DNA of 64,000 bases from Alentia gelatinosa (Eukaryota; Annelida; Polychaeta; Phyllodocida; Polynoidae), in the NCBI GenBank assembly GCA_950022655.1, contig OX465581.1:107057125-107121124 (forward strand). Direction: 5' to 3'. Shown here piece by piece: positions 49,564 to 61,130 of the stretch. A program made the position numbers and the translations under genes. Within the stretch, counting starts at the first letter, position 1. Every line of letters starts with the position of its first letter. The notes under the pieces are model-generated. The model was not told where the DNA came from, did not search any database, and worked only from the letters and a program-made list of their open reading frames with translations.

Positions 49564-49866
49564 CAGGGACCTGTTTCAGTAGTTTCGTGACATGTCTAGA
49601 TGGCGTCTGTGACACCATACGGACAGATCACAAGATTGCAATCTATGACACACTGAGTTTCACTCACTTCTCGTAGGAATTAAGCAATGACACTTTAACA
49701 TGAGTAGGAGATACATATAACCTATAATCGTTCCAAATATGAAGAAGATTGGCCACTCCGATTTTCTGATATTTGCTAGTCTTTTTCGGCTGTTGCTTGC
49801 ACTGTTGGTGCCGCTGTTGATGTCTGTCTAGACCTAATGTCACAAGCCTACTGAAACAGGTCCCTG
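49564..49866. mobile_element. hAT-like MITE, copy 1 (303 bp)
   Basis: Ends are complementary: CAGGGACCTGTTTCAGTAG at the left matches CTACTGAAACAGGTCCCTG at the right, and similarity extends inwards through GTGACAT and GTCTAGA. Starting with CAGGG is typical of hAT superfamily termini. No transposase is present, and no 8-bp duplication is evident. It sits inside the decayed retroelement, so it inserted later. Its right half matches the copy near 57000 in inverted orientation (GGCACCAACAGTGCAAGCAA complement). Confidence 0.8.
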
Positions 49867-50730
49867 AAGCAGGGGCGCCAACGGCGAGGGCAGTGATGGG
49901 CTGGTAAGGCTTGTAGGCAGTCACGCCGATATCAAGGACGACATTGTCGACCGCCGACAGGAGCCACAGGGTGCAACTTAAGCTGCCATCAGGGGGTCCT
50001 TCCATGTACCTGGAGGTGTGAAGCAAAGAGGCTATTAGTTGTAGAGATGGCGAAGGTGGCTTACCAAGGAAGGGTGGGGTGATGGAGGTGGCGGCCATCA
50101 CGATGAGGGTGGCAAGGCATTGGTGTCGCATCGTCACGTCAGCCGCCACTGAGAGTTGTGCCCGACATGATGGTGAAATAGCGAGATGGCATGACAACTC
50201 TGGCATAGTGAGTGGCTGTGGTGTCAATGAGGATGTGGTCACAGGCATCGTCATAGATAGTGATCCCCTTGGCCCGTGTATGCCTCAAACCACCGGAGTT
50301 CGCACCAGAGTGAGGTGCGACTTTCGAGGGGCGATGAGTCTGTTGATGAACCTGTGGCCCTGGTTGATGCAGAGTGAGACATGGACAAGTCTGCCCATCA
50401 GTGACCGCAGATCGGGCTTCGTCGTGTTGCACGTGACAACCAGGGTATATGAGAGTCCAAGGTCGGGGTAACTGAGAGTTCATTCATTTTGTTGCGCAGG
50501 AGCGTGACTATCATGTTGATGGTGTCGACAGAATACCCGAGCCACTCCATGGTGGTAGATGGGGGCTGGCATTTCACGGGCCGAGGTCGACGCCGAGATC
50601 CTCCGCCACCACCACAAGACTATGTTGAACCTTGGTGGCGTCAGATGTGTTCTACCTAGGATAGGAATTTGAGCATGGTTGGGCAGTAAGGTAGATAAAT
50701 CTGCATATGGTATAAAGACTTTAAGAAGTC
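49867..50730 (-). pseudogene. Decayed RT-RNase H of a DIRS-order-like retroelement
   Basis: On the minus strand, fragments in changing frames line up with the end of an RT and most of an RNase H. In order: a degenerate catalytic-box region (PYADLSTLLPN, near 50700), VAEDLGVDLGP (near 50600), MEWLGYSVDTINM (from 50550 down), LRSLMGRLVHVSLCINQGHRF (near 50400), DDACDHILIDTTA (near 50250), RHQCLATLIVMAA (near 50110) and TLWLLSAVDNVVLDIGV (near 49950). The same landmarks occur in the intact Ngaro element of this window (RWLGIDIDAAKM, LQSILGKILHVAK, VDACLTG, SELEAL). Several frameshifts and stops make it non-functional. The 5' part of the RT is missing. It is much older than the Ngaro at 35 kb and belongs to a different lineage. 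Confidence 0.6.
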
Positions 50731-53529
50731 CAAAAACGTGAAATAATCGAGAAACAATGTTCACTTTCTGTCATTCCATTCAAGAACGTTAGAAAGGTTG
50801 GATATATTCAATTTGATGTTTTAATCTGACATTACAGATAGGTTTGTCAATGTACCCTGTCCAGAGAAATGCTTCCTATAGGTCTTGATAACTAAATCAC
50901 TACTTCAAAGACGCGTTACATTCACCGGCATATCTTCCATTTACTTGTTTTTAGGAAAGGCTTAATTTCTTTGTCACAAGTATCATTTGTTGATATCATC
51001 TCCTTTATCAACTACAGCTATGAAAGCCATGGTCCGCTTGTGATTTCGTCCAGTATGACGGTATGCTACATTTAATTAAGGTGAAATAAGTCATAATCCT
51101 TATGGTGCTTTGCTGCACCAATCGGAAAACGCATTGAACCGTTCAGTGATCCTGCTAACCGTGCAAGGTAGGGCGGCATTTAACACTGCCCATGGAAGAC
51201 CTACAGTAAATACCTATAAGCTCTCACCACCTGCAGTCTGAGCGAGGGCGTCGTATATCTTGATCAAGACTAATGTCTATATAAGCATTTACCTTTGCAG
51301 CTGGTAAATAGTCCCAACTGTTATTGCCTTCATAGCAAGGTCATTAAGAGGTATGGTGATCTAATACATTTCAACACTGCATTCATGGTAGTTTGATATA
51401 GGTGATAGTTGATGTATCTGTTACCTTAGTCATAACATGTAAGTGGTTATTTTTTTAAAGGTTTTTATTCAATCTGCCAGAGGGCAGATCTTCCTTTAAT
51501 AGTACAATACAGATGTGCATAATAGGGACTTCAACGTTAAATGTAACCAAAATCAAGAGTGATAGGTGGTGGATGTTATAAGAGACTAATGTAGATCACT
51601 ACATTCATAGTGAACTAGCTTTTGAGTAGAACATACAAATCAATCAAGTATATGCATTTATCTCACCCTGGCACAAGTTTAGCCACAGGATTAACGTTAA
51701 AAAATACTCAATAGTTATATCCCGGTTAAGTGACAATACTACGCCATGGTCCTGGCGTAGTGAATACGAGATCACGTCATAGGCGATTGACCAATCAGTT
51801 GCCAGGATTTCAGAGAGAAGACAAGACGAGACAAGAGATTTAAACGTCCCTAACAGTGAAATGGGTGAGATAAATCCAGAACCGCACTCGAATCATAAAT
51901 AAACAATACTCCACTCGCCCATCCAAACTCGCGGGGTAGTGTGTATTTATACGATTCTCGATGCAGTTCTATATGATGCTGCAAGAGCAACATGTATTGC
52001 TTTTTGCCTGCAACGTGCTGCTAATATACTATAATACTTCCGAATTGGGACAGATTTGTTAAATCGTACCAGGTTTAACATATCACAGATACTGAGGCAT
52101 GAGACATTTAGTAGTGACATGAACTTACATGATCACCTGTTCACAATAAGCTTGAAAAAACACTAAAATCCAGTTTTACAGTTGTTCTGACCCTCACTTA
52201 TTGTGCGAACTGGTTAATGGACAGTTACAAACTGATGTAATCAACGAGAAGGTATGGTCATTACCGTGTAGGGATTTAGAGAACAAGATGAATCTAGATG
52301 TAATACGCAATACAGCAACACTGTCAAGTCTGTTAGCATGACTTATCACATAAAATAGGTTTCTATCTAGTTACTTGCGCGGTAAGTCTCAGATGCCTCC
52401 CAAGCAAACATTTGACAGGTAGAACTAAAATGAAAGTAATGAAACATCTTTCAACACTATTAATAGGGATTTTAGCAATGTCGAAATTTCCTGTTAAGGC
52501 AGTGAAACAGCGGTAAAAGTGAGTTGTTCAAACTATTAATACATATAACTTGCCTGGGAAAATGTCGCGACTCAATGGAAAAGGCCATAGAAATTTCTTT
52601 TACAAACACATTATTGTGCTTGCTTATAAGTCTTGAGCTGAGTTCCGTCCCATCAGTAACTTGTAGATTGAACTGTCGTGTAATTGGAAACGTGTGAGGA
52701 GTGTTCTTCTCGGGAAGTACAATTTCTTCTACTTTGCGATCTCATCAGCGGCTATGTTGCAGGAGCTCCATTGGATGAAACCCTACCCTGACATATGACA
52801 AGACCATTAGAATTGGATTCTCGGAAGAAGAGTTGATAAACAAGAATCCTTAGAAGTCCAGCTGGTTCAGCGTAGCTGTTACCTGGGGGAATCGGATGAA
52901 GCCTTCCCAGGAAGGCCACACATATTCTTGGCCAAAGTTGTGTGTCACTCATGCTTGTTCAGGTGGTGATGGGGGCGCGGCCTGCCATGGTCGCTATCTC
53001 AATGCTAGCTACCTAGGTGACCCCACTAAATACTGATGGCAGCTTGAATTAGTGGTAGAGAAATGTACTGTACACGTTCGTATCCAGGAGCAATGTCCAC
53101 ACGGAAAATGACCTCAATCCAAATCTTTATGCTCTCTTTTTTATTTTATTTATCTCTTTATTTGCAGTGAGAGCATTTGTTGGGTCATTTAAAATACTAC
53201 CACAAGAAAATATATGATTTGTTTAAAATCTTGTTATTTGAAATTAAATAAACATTGCCACAAAGAATTGTACCCCAGTTCCCATATATGTTGAATATGT
53301 ATGTGTCCATTTCATAGCAAAAGACTCAAATAACCTAGTTCTCAATGTAACGCATTGAAAGGCATTGGATAGAGTCCAGGAAATTTCTAGGCGTTGACAG
53401 ACAGAAACATCCGGTCTCCTGCCGTGTAGCTCTTTTCTTTGATGGTGCCTTTTCTGCCTAGGGGTTAGACATGTTGGACAATCTTAGTAAGTAGCCCGAA
53501 TTCGATATTTCGCTTGGAGGCCACTATGA
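50731..53529. other. Intronic sequence with small hairpins
   Basis: AT-rich, no gene. A perfect 9-bp-stem hairpin lies at 51738-51761 (ACTACGCCA/TGGCGTAGT, 6-nt loop). At 51450-51490 a T-rich stretch whose complement contains AATAAA sits next to a 7-bp hairpin (ATCTGCC/GGCAGAT), possibly the 3' end of a short minus-strand retroelement. Confidence 0.45.
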
Positions 53530-54180
53530 GAGGTTACCCCTACTGTCCGGGTAACGGGGCGACCGCGACATGTCGCTGGCGGCGTGTCGCAAAACGCAGC
53601 GACAGTCAGGCGTCCGGTCGCGTTTACCGCCTGGTGGCGCTGTGAATGGCGGCACAAAGAGCGGGCTAATTGATTGGAGGAACCCGGGCAGAAAACGCGC
53701 AGCCTCTACGAGTGGCGACAGTATACACTGCACATACCCACCTCCGGCCCGATACAGAAACAAAACACAACAGAAAGAGCATGATAAAGAGGTACACAAT
53801 CCGTGGACCGCCGGGGAGAGAAGAAGGGGGATAAGTGTCAGACTCCGTTTATTCGCTTCATTACAAACGCACAATCGGCCGCACTCCCTGCCCACTTCGG
53901 GGGTATTGATCAGGGCGCATTAATAAAGCATATAGTCTTTCCTGGCTGTCGGAACCTGTCAGAGGTGGTCGACGGCTGCGCGGTAATTTGGCCCGCGGGA
54001 GGAGGAGGGACGGGAGGCCCGTTGTCAGACGCTGCCCCGTCACGGGCAGTCAACGGGCAGACGGGATGTGCACGGGGCACACACCGGGTTCAAACCTGAA
54101 ACGCTGCCGTTTCCCGTCAGCCTCGCTAGGGTGCGCGTCATCCGCCTCCGCCAGAGAGCGCCACATGGCTAGTTGATGGT
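53530..54180. promoter_or_regulatory. GC-rich intronic island
   Basis: Strongly GC- and CpG-rich. It contains CCGCCTGGTGGCGCT near 53627 and CCGCCAGAGAGCGCC near 54147, each about two mismatches from the CTCF core. Also present are ATGGCGG at 53646 and a TGTCGCT/AGCGACA inverted pair near 53572. Frames on both strands have no recognisable product. Possibly an internal promoter or enhancer. Confidence 0.35.
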
Positions 54181-55590
54181 CGCGTATGGAATTATGGGTA
54201 ACCTGATAGGGGAGGTTTCAATAGGGATGTCTCCTGTCTAGATGGCTATATTATAGGTTGTAGCCGGTGGACAGTCGTACTGTGAACAGTAAAGCATCAT
54301 AAGAGTTAGACTATCACGACAAGCAACATGAATAATGAAACCCTGTGCATAAAATTCAGCACCTAGCACTATATTTGTTTCTGAAACGTGATTTCCTTAC
54401 CCTACAACAGAAAATATTTCATTTCCTTAAAAAAACAACTATTGTAGACTATTTTTTCAAAAGAATTCCCTTATACCAGGATATGATTTTCTTGTTGATC
54501 TGGTGAACAAAACATAGTTACATCAATTCCAAGTACGAGCGTTTAAATATCATGATATTTGATGAGTGACAGAAAAGGCATGACACAAAGTCGCGACCAG
54601 AACTAGAGAGCGGCTGGTGCACATTAGTCACACATGTATTCTGCCAATGCCTTACACTTACGGCCCTAAGCTGGGGATTCCTGAAGCAGTGAACTTAAAT
54701 TAAATGACGTATGATATATATGTGCATAATCACCCAGACTGATCAATTTTTTTTAATAAAGCAGGTTTTATTGAATCACATATGCCTACATCTAGATGTC
54801 CTTTGTTCTTTGTCAGCAATGGTTGAATTTAGACCTTGATATTAATTAGCACTTTCTTTTGCGAACAACCTTAGTTTAGTTTCTGCTTTTTTTCTTTTTT
54901 TTTCTTGCTTTTTTCTCCATTTTGTAACATGGTTAGATATCAATAGTGTTCTGATAAATTTTATAATTTTGTGATATCTGCTTAATTCTACAACGACATA
55001 GCACATCATACTGACCAAGACCCTGGTTGGGTCCCAAAAACTTATACAACGTAAAGCACATACATGGAAGACATACATACAAGACATAAATTGTGGTGAC
55101 TCATAAAGTGGAAGTGATTATCAGTCTGATAAAATTGCACAGTGGTACCAACATCAAGTCTCCACGGATATGCACGTGACCGTTGGTATCACTCGCATTC
55201 TCGACTGCACCACTGAATTGTTAGGTTGATCAAATTTGGCTTAAGTGAGATTTTGCCTAAGGTTATTCCTGATTACATATAAACACGAGTATACAAGGTA
55301 GTTGACACTGTTCAGCTTTAAGGGTCTTCCACTCTACAGAAGCCATGTTCCCTAGTTAGATCAGGGTAGAAGACGTCCTGATTTGTGCAGATCACTATGC
55401 TCGTTGGCTTCTGTCTCCAGCGGGCTTTCTGAGTAATGTCGTCTATTACCCTTTCGAGCCGTCCATAAAAAGGTGTCCTTAGGGGGTGTGGGCCACCTTC
55501 TGATTAGCATACCACACCCCGCTAGGTGTCCGGGTCTCCCATAACGCCCCGCCCAGCCAGGGATCAAACGTCTTTAACGAAGGCATAAAT
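54181..55590. other. Intronic sequence with a possible retrocopy tail
   Basis: No gene is supported. At 54746-54775 the complement reads TTCAATAAAACC, then a second AATAAA-like word and an A run, resembling the 3' end of a minus-strand retroelement. A minus-strand 81-codon frame (54842-55087) follows in the appropriate place but has no recognisable domain. Confidence 0.4.
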
Positions 55591-55900
55591 CCACGGATAA
55601 TCCACCATTGGGCTGGTTAATATTTTTCCAATTGGCTCAGTGACGGGGCTGGGGCGAGCTGCTCGCGGTGGGGCCGAGTGTGGGGCCGAGTCGTTAAGGG
55701 TCGTTCCTGGTGCAAACACCTTGTTGGGGCAACATAGTTGAGCGATGGAGATAGAGGCGGCGGCGTGGCAGCGCCATGTTAGAGTCCACTTATTCGGCTA
55801 TCGTTGTCGTTGGGCGCGTGGCTTGGTACGTGACGGGACTCCCCAATGGGGTCAGAGAAATGGATGACCGCTGGTCAAGCCGGCCGAAGGGACAGGGAGG
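55591..55900. promoter_or_regulatory. GC-rich intronic island
   Basis: Includes CCATTGGG and CCAATTGG (CCAAT-type), a doubled GGGGCCGAGT word near 55671-55690 and GGCATAAATCC just upstream. No coding signal. Candidate regulatory block. Confidence 0.3.
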
Positions 55901-56809
55901 CGGAGAGGAGAGGCTGAATATGATGGAAAATCTTTTTCCTTTTGTTTCTGGTTGCACTGAAAGTGAGAAATACTTCCTTCACTTGTAGAATATTTCCCAC
56001 TTGGAATTTCTAGAAGGCGTATTTATATGGTCTCAGTGTAACTATATGATCACTGTTCTAGGTACCTATCCGATCTATTTAATTTCTTACCGACCATACC
56101 ACAAAGATGTAAACACTAGATTGTGGGAAAGTTAATTATTAAATAGCCAGAAGGATATTCTTCAAAGCCGGCTTGTGTAATCCAAACAAAGTGTACGATC
56201 AGCAGAACAGGTGATATCCCTAACCAGACGACCTATGCATGAAGACTGAAATGTTACGTGAGTGAGATTCAGTTCTAGCTATGCTCAAAACAAAGTTTAG
56301 TACTGCAGTTGCCTCCTGACCTTGACAGCAATCTGGCCATTATCTGTAGTCCAGGCATATACTTCTTTAACAAAGAATCCTGTACCTATTCAGTTGTCTT
56401 GGTAGTAAGATATTATCTTGAGATCAATGTACACAAAGTATACGAGGGCTAGAAGGTAGAAATCACAAAGGGTTGGGCCCAATTGATGAAGACCAACCTT
56501 TATAAAGGCTGACACACACGGCCTCTTAACTTGATACTAGGGATTAATATCATATGAATCGAATTTTCTGATGCATCAATAAATAAATGTTTGAAGAGAA
56601 GAACAACAAAACCCTGGGCAGCCTCTCGGGACTTACAAAATTCCTGGCCTTTCGTCGGTTATCAACTCACTCCAGTACAAGATAACATAGGCGTTCTAGA
56701 GTGGGTCACCACAGCTAGACACAGTGCTCTCAACCGATCACGGCCTGGCTAACGTTCAGTTGAGTTCTCATCGTGATTGAAAGGCAAATGAAACCAGGTC
56801 ATGTGAAAC
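55901..56809. other. Intronic sequence, no feature
   Basis: AT-rich and stop-dense; nothing can be delimited. Confidence 0.55.
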
Positions 56810-57113
56810 CAGGGACCTGTTTCACTAGTCTTGTAACATGTCTGTGACACCATACAGACATTGGGTTTGTCTAGTTTCGTGACACCACAAGTAGCTGCCC
56901 TTAGGAAAAGACAGACCCCAAACACAAGAATTAGACAAATATAGACACATCATGGACCTGTTTCACTAGTTTTGTGACAAAGGTGTTGGACAGATTTGAA
57001 AAGCGGCACCAACAGTGCAAGCAAGAACGGACAAAACGAAGTCTAATTTCTAGTTCTTATGAAACCAGACACACCATCTAGACATGTCACGCAACTAGTG
57101 AAACAGGTCTCTG
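56810..57113. mobile_element. hAT-like MITE, composite copy 2
   Basis: The outer ends (CAGGGACCTGTTTCACTAG at 56810 and CTAGTGAAACAGGTCTCTG ending 57113) are complementary. A second left-type end (CATGGACCTGTTTCACTAG) begins at 56951, so a 163-bp inner element (56951-57113) may be nested in, or tandem with, a partial outer copy. The inner part shares GGCACCAACAGTGCAAGCAA with the complement of copy 1. Non-coding. Confidence 0.75.
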
Positions 57114-57772
57114 CAGTCAGCATTGAAGACGTATGTGGACCAGCAGCCCTCTTTCAGGTATCCTTTGATAAGCTGCAGGACACAGTCAATGCCAGCTTAC
57201 CTTTGATTACTGTATTATAAGTGACACAGGTTAACCAAGTTGTAAGATATTATTGTTGGATACAAATGCAGGCATTGCGAACTTTTATTGACGATAACAT
57301 ATCATTGCCGTTGCTGTTCAAAACTTTTCCGTATTCGGAGTTTGTTGTCCCCTCGTTCAAAGTGAGTTATGTGAGCCATATGCTGATTGCGTGTCTCTCC
57401 ATATTTTGATTATCTATTATATAAAATTCAACATTAATAGAGACGACATAGTGTACCTTTTTAGACTGCTTGGAAACTATTGATGCAATGCTTATCACAC
57501 ACAAAATGGCAATGTGATTTGAGTTAAAGCACCTAGCCACCACATACATGTATATGAATACCCCCAACAAAGCTTGGATTCAAATCTACGTATGTAATAT
57601 GACATGGCAGTGGAATGTTTAGTATACATGCATGTACATGTTTCTGTATCGTTTTAATCAAATGTATTTTTACCAATAACATGTCAGACTGAATATAATA
57701 GATGAGATGACAAGAAAAACTTGCAGATACTTACATTTTTTAATAAAATGTATCACAAACATATTTTTTCAG
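57114..57772. other. Intron 3' part and splice acceptor
   Basis: AT-rich, ending in a run of T and the CAG acceptor (57770-57772). No further element is seen. Confidence 0.6.
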
Positions 57773-58128
57773 GTTTGGTAAAGGACCTAGACCACCACAA
57801 ATATGACTATGCCACGAAGTTCCTGAACACGCATTCCACCTACATCCTCCTGGAGAAACAACTGGTGCTGACGGGAGGTGACATGGAGGTGGATATGTCC
57901 ACGGACACGGAGGGCACGGCCACGCCCGCCCCGCCCCAGTACAACTACGTGCCACTCCTCGACAAATGCACCGAGCATTTCCCGGGCTTCAAACTCCACG
58001 TAGCACAACCGGAGAAGAAGAAGAAGTCCCGCAGCCAGAGCAAGAGCCCCAGTCCGGCGGGCATGAGACCCACGAAGACGGCCAAGAACAAGCCGGCGCT
58101 CAACAGGACGCCGTCCAAGCGGAGGTGA
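57773..58128 (+). CDS. CXorf65/C22orf15-like protein, exon 2 (terminal)
   Basis: Last coding exon, residues 64-181, entered in phase 1 after TTTTTTCAG and ended by TGA (58126-58128). Residues 65-95 (KDLDHHKYDYATKFLNTHS, then TYILLEKQ) continue the family domain; the YxLLEK-type strand and the later YVPLLDKCTEHFPGF motif (122-136) match the family layout. Residues 100-118 are acidic and then Thr/Pro-rich. The tail (144-181) is very basic, with KKKKSRSQSKSPSPAG and a TPSKRR end, suggesting a nuclear or nucleic-acid-associated, phosphorylatable tail (inference). Codon composition is GC-rich compared with the flanking intron and 3' UTR. No function is established for this family. Confidence 0.8.
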
Positions 58129-58660
58129 TCTGCAGGAGATGTTATCTATGATTTAAGTTAAGGGCTGGGGGTTCTATACCTTTAGCTGCACGGATCATTT
58201 ATTTTATCTGCACGTATAAGTGGTGTAAGGTACACTAGAGGTCGTCACTGGGGCCTATATGGCAGTAAGTTCATATCAATGGGAGGTTTATTTATATGCA
58301 TCTATCTAATAAACAACATATCATTATACTGTAGAATACAGGTGATAACTATTCAGATATCTACTCACCAGAGTCGACTTGTAATATTCGCATTGGTATC
58401 ATCCAGCAAGAAGCACGTCCATAAGAAGTATTTTTATTCATTAAGATGAAATATTTAGTGTCACCGTTTTCACTGTAAGCACATACGTTTTAGTATAGGT
58501 GGTTTACCTACAGTTTCAACATCCAAGACATTTTGATATGGACATACACGTGCATGTAATTAAATTTGTTAACTAAAATGGTTAGGAATTAACTATTTAA
58601 ATCGGGGTAGCAATCAAATTATTGTACATACAATTGCATGTTATAGAATAAAATTGTAAT
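58129..58660 (+). terminator. 3' UTR and candidate polyadenylation signals
   Basis: After the stop codon, AATAAA occurs at 58308-58313 and 58647-58652. Either would give a 3' UTR of about 0.2 or 0.5 kb. No GT-rich element is decisive, so the site used is uncertain. Confidence 0.45.
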
Positions 58661-60689
58661 TGCACCACACATTGTACATACACATTTTAGTAGCCAGATA
58701 TATTTTTACATCATAAATTATACTAGCTATATCAATTCATGCATATTTTGTACCATGTAAATTCTCGATTTCTTTACATATGTCGTTGTATTAAAGTGTG
58801 GAGTCGAAGTTCATATTGTGTTTATGTTTATGTTGTAGTTTAAGTTAGCTACTAATATTGGATTAGTTTGTATTCTTTATCCCTCACTTAGTATAGCCTC
58901 TTACCCACATCTCTTATCCTAACATAATATGAATTCTGAAACGACCTTATATATATATTTCATAACTATCCTTTTATCTGTGCTAGTCCTTTCCTTACTC
59001 ATCCCCATAAACGTGATGGTAATTGTCACGTTTGTTGTTTTTCATTACACAGATCGTCGCTATTTGTGCCATAGATTGCCGTTGAGTTCTGACGTTTTCA
59101 CAAATAGGTGTGATCCTTTTTTCCTGCTGCTTCTCTTCCTGGAACTCACCTATACCCCCAACATTGACTTGTATATATAATCGCATCGTGCTGTGATAGA
59201 GAACAAAAAGCTGAGAGAGCTCCACCCAGTCTACACAGACCATCGACTCAGGAGTCGATCCCGGTGGGTTGAGCTGCTCCGATGTCGCTTGAATTACTCC
59301 ACGTACTCACCAGATCCTCCTCTAATACCCTCAAGGCAGTTCGGCGTGGCTTTCCCGTGCAAAACCAGTACTGACATAATGGAAGCTAATGCGTATGGGT
59401 CTCTTTCCTCTAGCCTACCTCTCTAAGTGATTTAAACAAGTGCCCATTTCCCTGGACAGCAACGCTATCTGAAGCTGAGGAAGACAACTTGACATCACCT
59501 CTTCGCCGCCGCCATTGCGAATCGAACTGCAGTTGGAATTAGCTTTATAGAATAGATATTTGCATCTGCCCGACGTTAAGAACGACACAACAATCGACAA
59601 GAAGCTCTCAGTGCTATATCTATACCAATGAAGAATTAAAGCTTTTACTATATGTTATCATTACCAAATCTATTTCATAGTATGCAACTAGGATTCTTTG
59701 TACTTGTATTTCATATCATCCTTATGCTGGCCATGCTGATGAGAGGCAATTGCCCTAAATTTCCGACTTGTACGTTCATGTGCATTGTACAGATTATCGC
59801 TTGTAGTTGGCTAGTTGAAACATATTTCAAATGTAAGTTGTGCAATACCACTAATTGCTTTTTAAAATAAAGCAATATGATAGTTCATATATCAGTTAGT
59901 TCCATACGAGATTGCATTGTATTACCGTCAGTTTATCAAATTAATAGTAAAATAGCACAAGAGCGGTGCATCTAAATGATAGCAAAGCAAATGTTGATGG
60001 CCATAGTATAATTGACAAAGTCATGTATGAAGTTGACTAGACAAGATGTTAAATTGCTGTACGCAAGTGACTGTTGTTTGAAATGTAAGCTCTTGCTGAT
60101 ATTTTAGTAATGTGGCTTTTTCTATCTAATTCAATGGTAGCTTAGATCAATATGTTTGTTAGTGCTTTGTACTTAGCTCATCGAACTAAATGTATTGAAT
60201 GCGTGAATGACATGATATCCTTAAATACTCAAATAATAAAAACTGCTTTGGTAATTTGTTGACGCGTTTATCTTAGAATACGCATTAAATGATACACATA
60301 TCATGCCTTATCTTGATAAGATCCCGCTTACTCTATACCTAACCATTAAAAAATCACTATATCATGCTATGAGCCTTTGCAACCCTTCCGCGTAGCGTAG
60401 CAAACCCTACCCCTTAGAATCGCATCCTGTTCTAACGACCACTTGAATTTCAGAAGGATTTCCTTTCATTTTGTCTAAGTACGTCTACAATGGTCCCTAC
60501 CTTAGATTTTGAACTAAAAGTGGACTTCTCCAATACAAGATGAGTCTGAGTCCAACCGACGGTAAGGCAGTAAGGGAGTCCTCATTCTACCTATTCGTAG
60601 AAGCTGCATTACAGATGAACCTAAATTGAATCTGTTCAGGAGTTACTTAAACTTTTAGACTTCTTTTTGCCTATTACGATTCGCGTGGG
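58661..60689. other. AT-rich downstream sequence
   Basis: No supported gene. A short hydrophobic frame (59652-59870, plus) ends within TAAAATAAAG, so it overlaps a potential polyadenylation signal, but it has no homology I recognise. An inverted GATA pair (CTTATCTTGATAAG) is at 60307-60320. Confidence 0.5.
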
Positions 60690-61130
60690 CAAACTTGGAC
60701 GCAAACGAAGCCCCGGAGTGGACTAATGGCCTCTTGTTAGTAGTCGGGATCATCCGCGGGGGGATTAGCGTAAATCTGGGAGGCAAGTCACACATGAAAA
60801 CAGCGGTCAATTCCGGGCACCGAGCCCGGGTGACAAACCAAGTGAAAGCGAGGCTGCCTTATCGCGTTACACTACAAGCGGAAGTCACTCAAATCCCCGC
60901 GCGCACGCGCACTTAACCAGGCGTGCCGGCGATTGATAATGAAAGAAAGCGGAGGCCTTGTCGATGGCGGCGGATTAAAAACGAGTCGAGCAGAAGGAAT
61001 CAAAACGAGCCTCGCTCTGGACTGATTTATCCGCGCTGGTTCCCGCAAGGCGCACACAATTCTGACACACGTAAATTCACACCGGGGACGCTGGGCGTTA
61101 GGTGGCGCTCCCAGTGAGAAGCCGGGGGCA
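60690..61130. promoter_or_regulatory. GC-rich island with a CTCF-like word
   Basis: CpG-rich block with ATGGCGGCGG at 60964 and GCGTTAGGTGGCGCTC at 61095-61110, which fits most of the CTCF core (AG-R-K-GGC-RSY). Open frames occur on both strands without a recognisable product. Candidate regulatory sequence. Confidence 0.35.

Larger units (their letters stand above)
41140..57772 (+). other. 16.6-kb intron of the CXorf65-like gene
   Basis: Begins GTAAAC and ends TATTTTTTCAG. The phase-1 junction restores an uninterrupted family-like sequence across residues 60-90, so no extra exon is needed, though one cannot be excluded. The intron holds repeats, a decayed retroelement and two GC-rich islands, listed separately. 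A T run lies near 41209-41231. Confidence 0.75.

Noticed and set aside
54060..54100. tRNA B-box-like word GGGTTCAAACCTG
   Set aside because: No matching A box or cloverleaf in the preceding 60-70 bases.
59652..59870. Short hydrophobic, cysteine-containing frame followed by AATAAA
   Set aside because: Could be a small secreted or membrane protein, but there is no homology, no upstream promoter evidence, and AT-rich DNA yields such frames readily.
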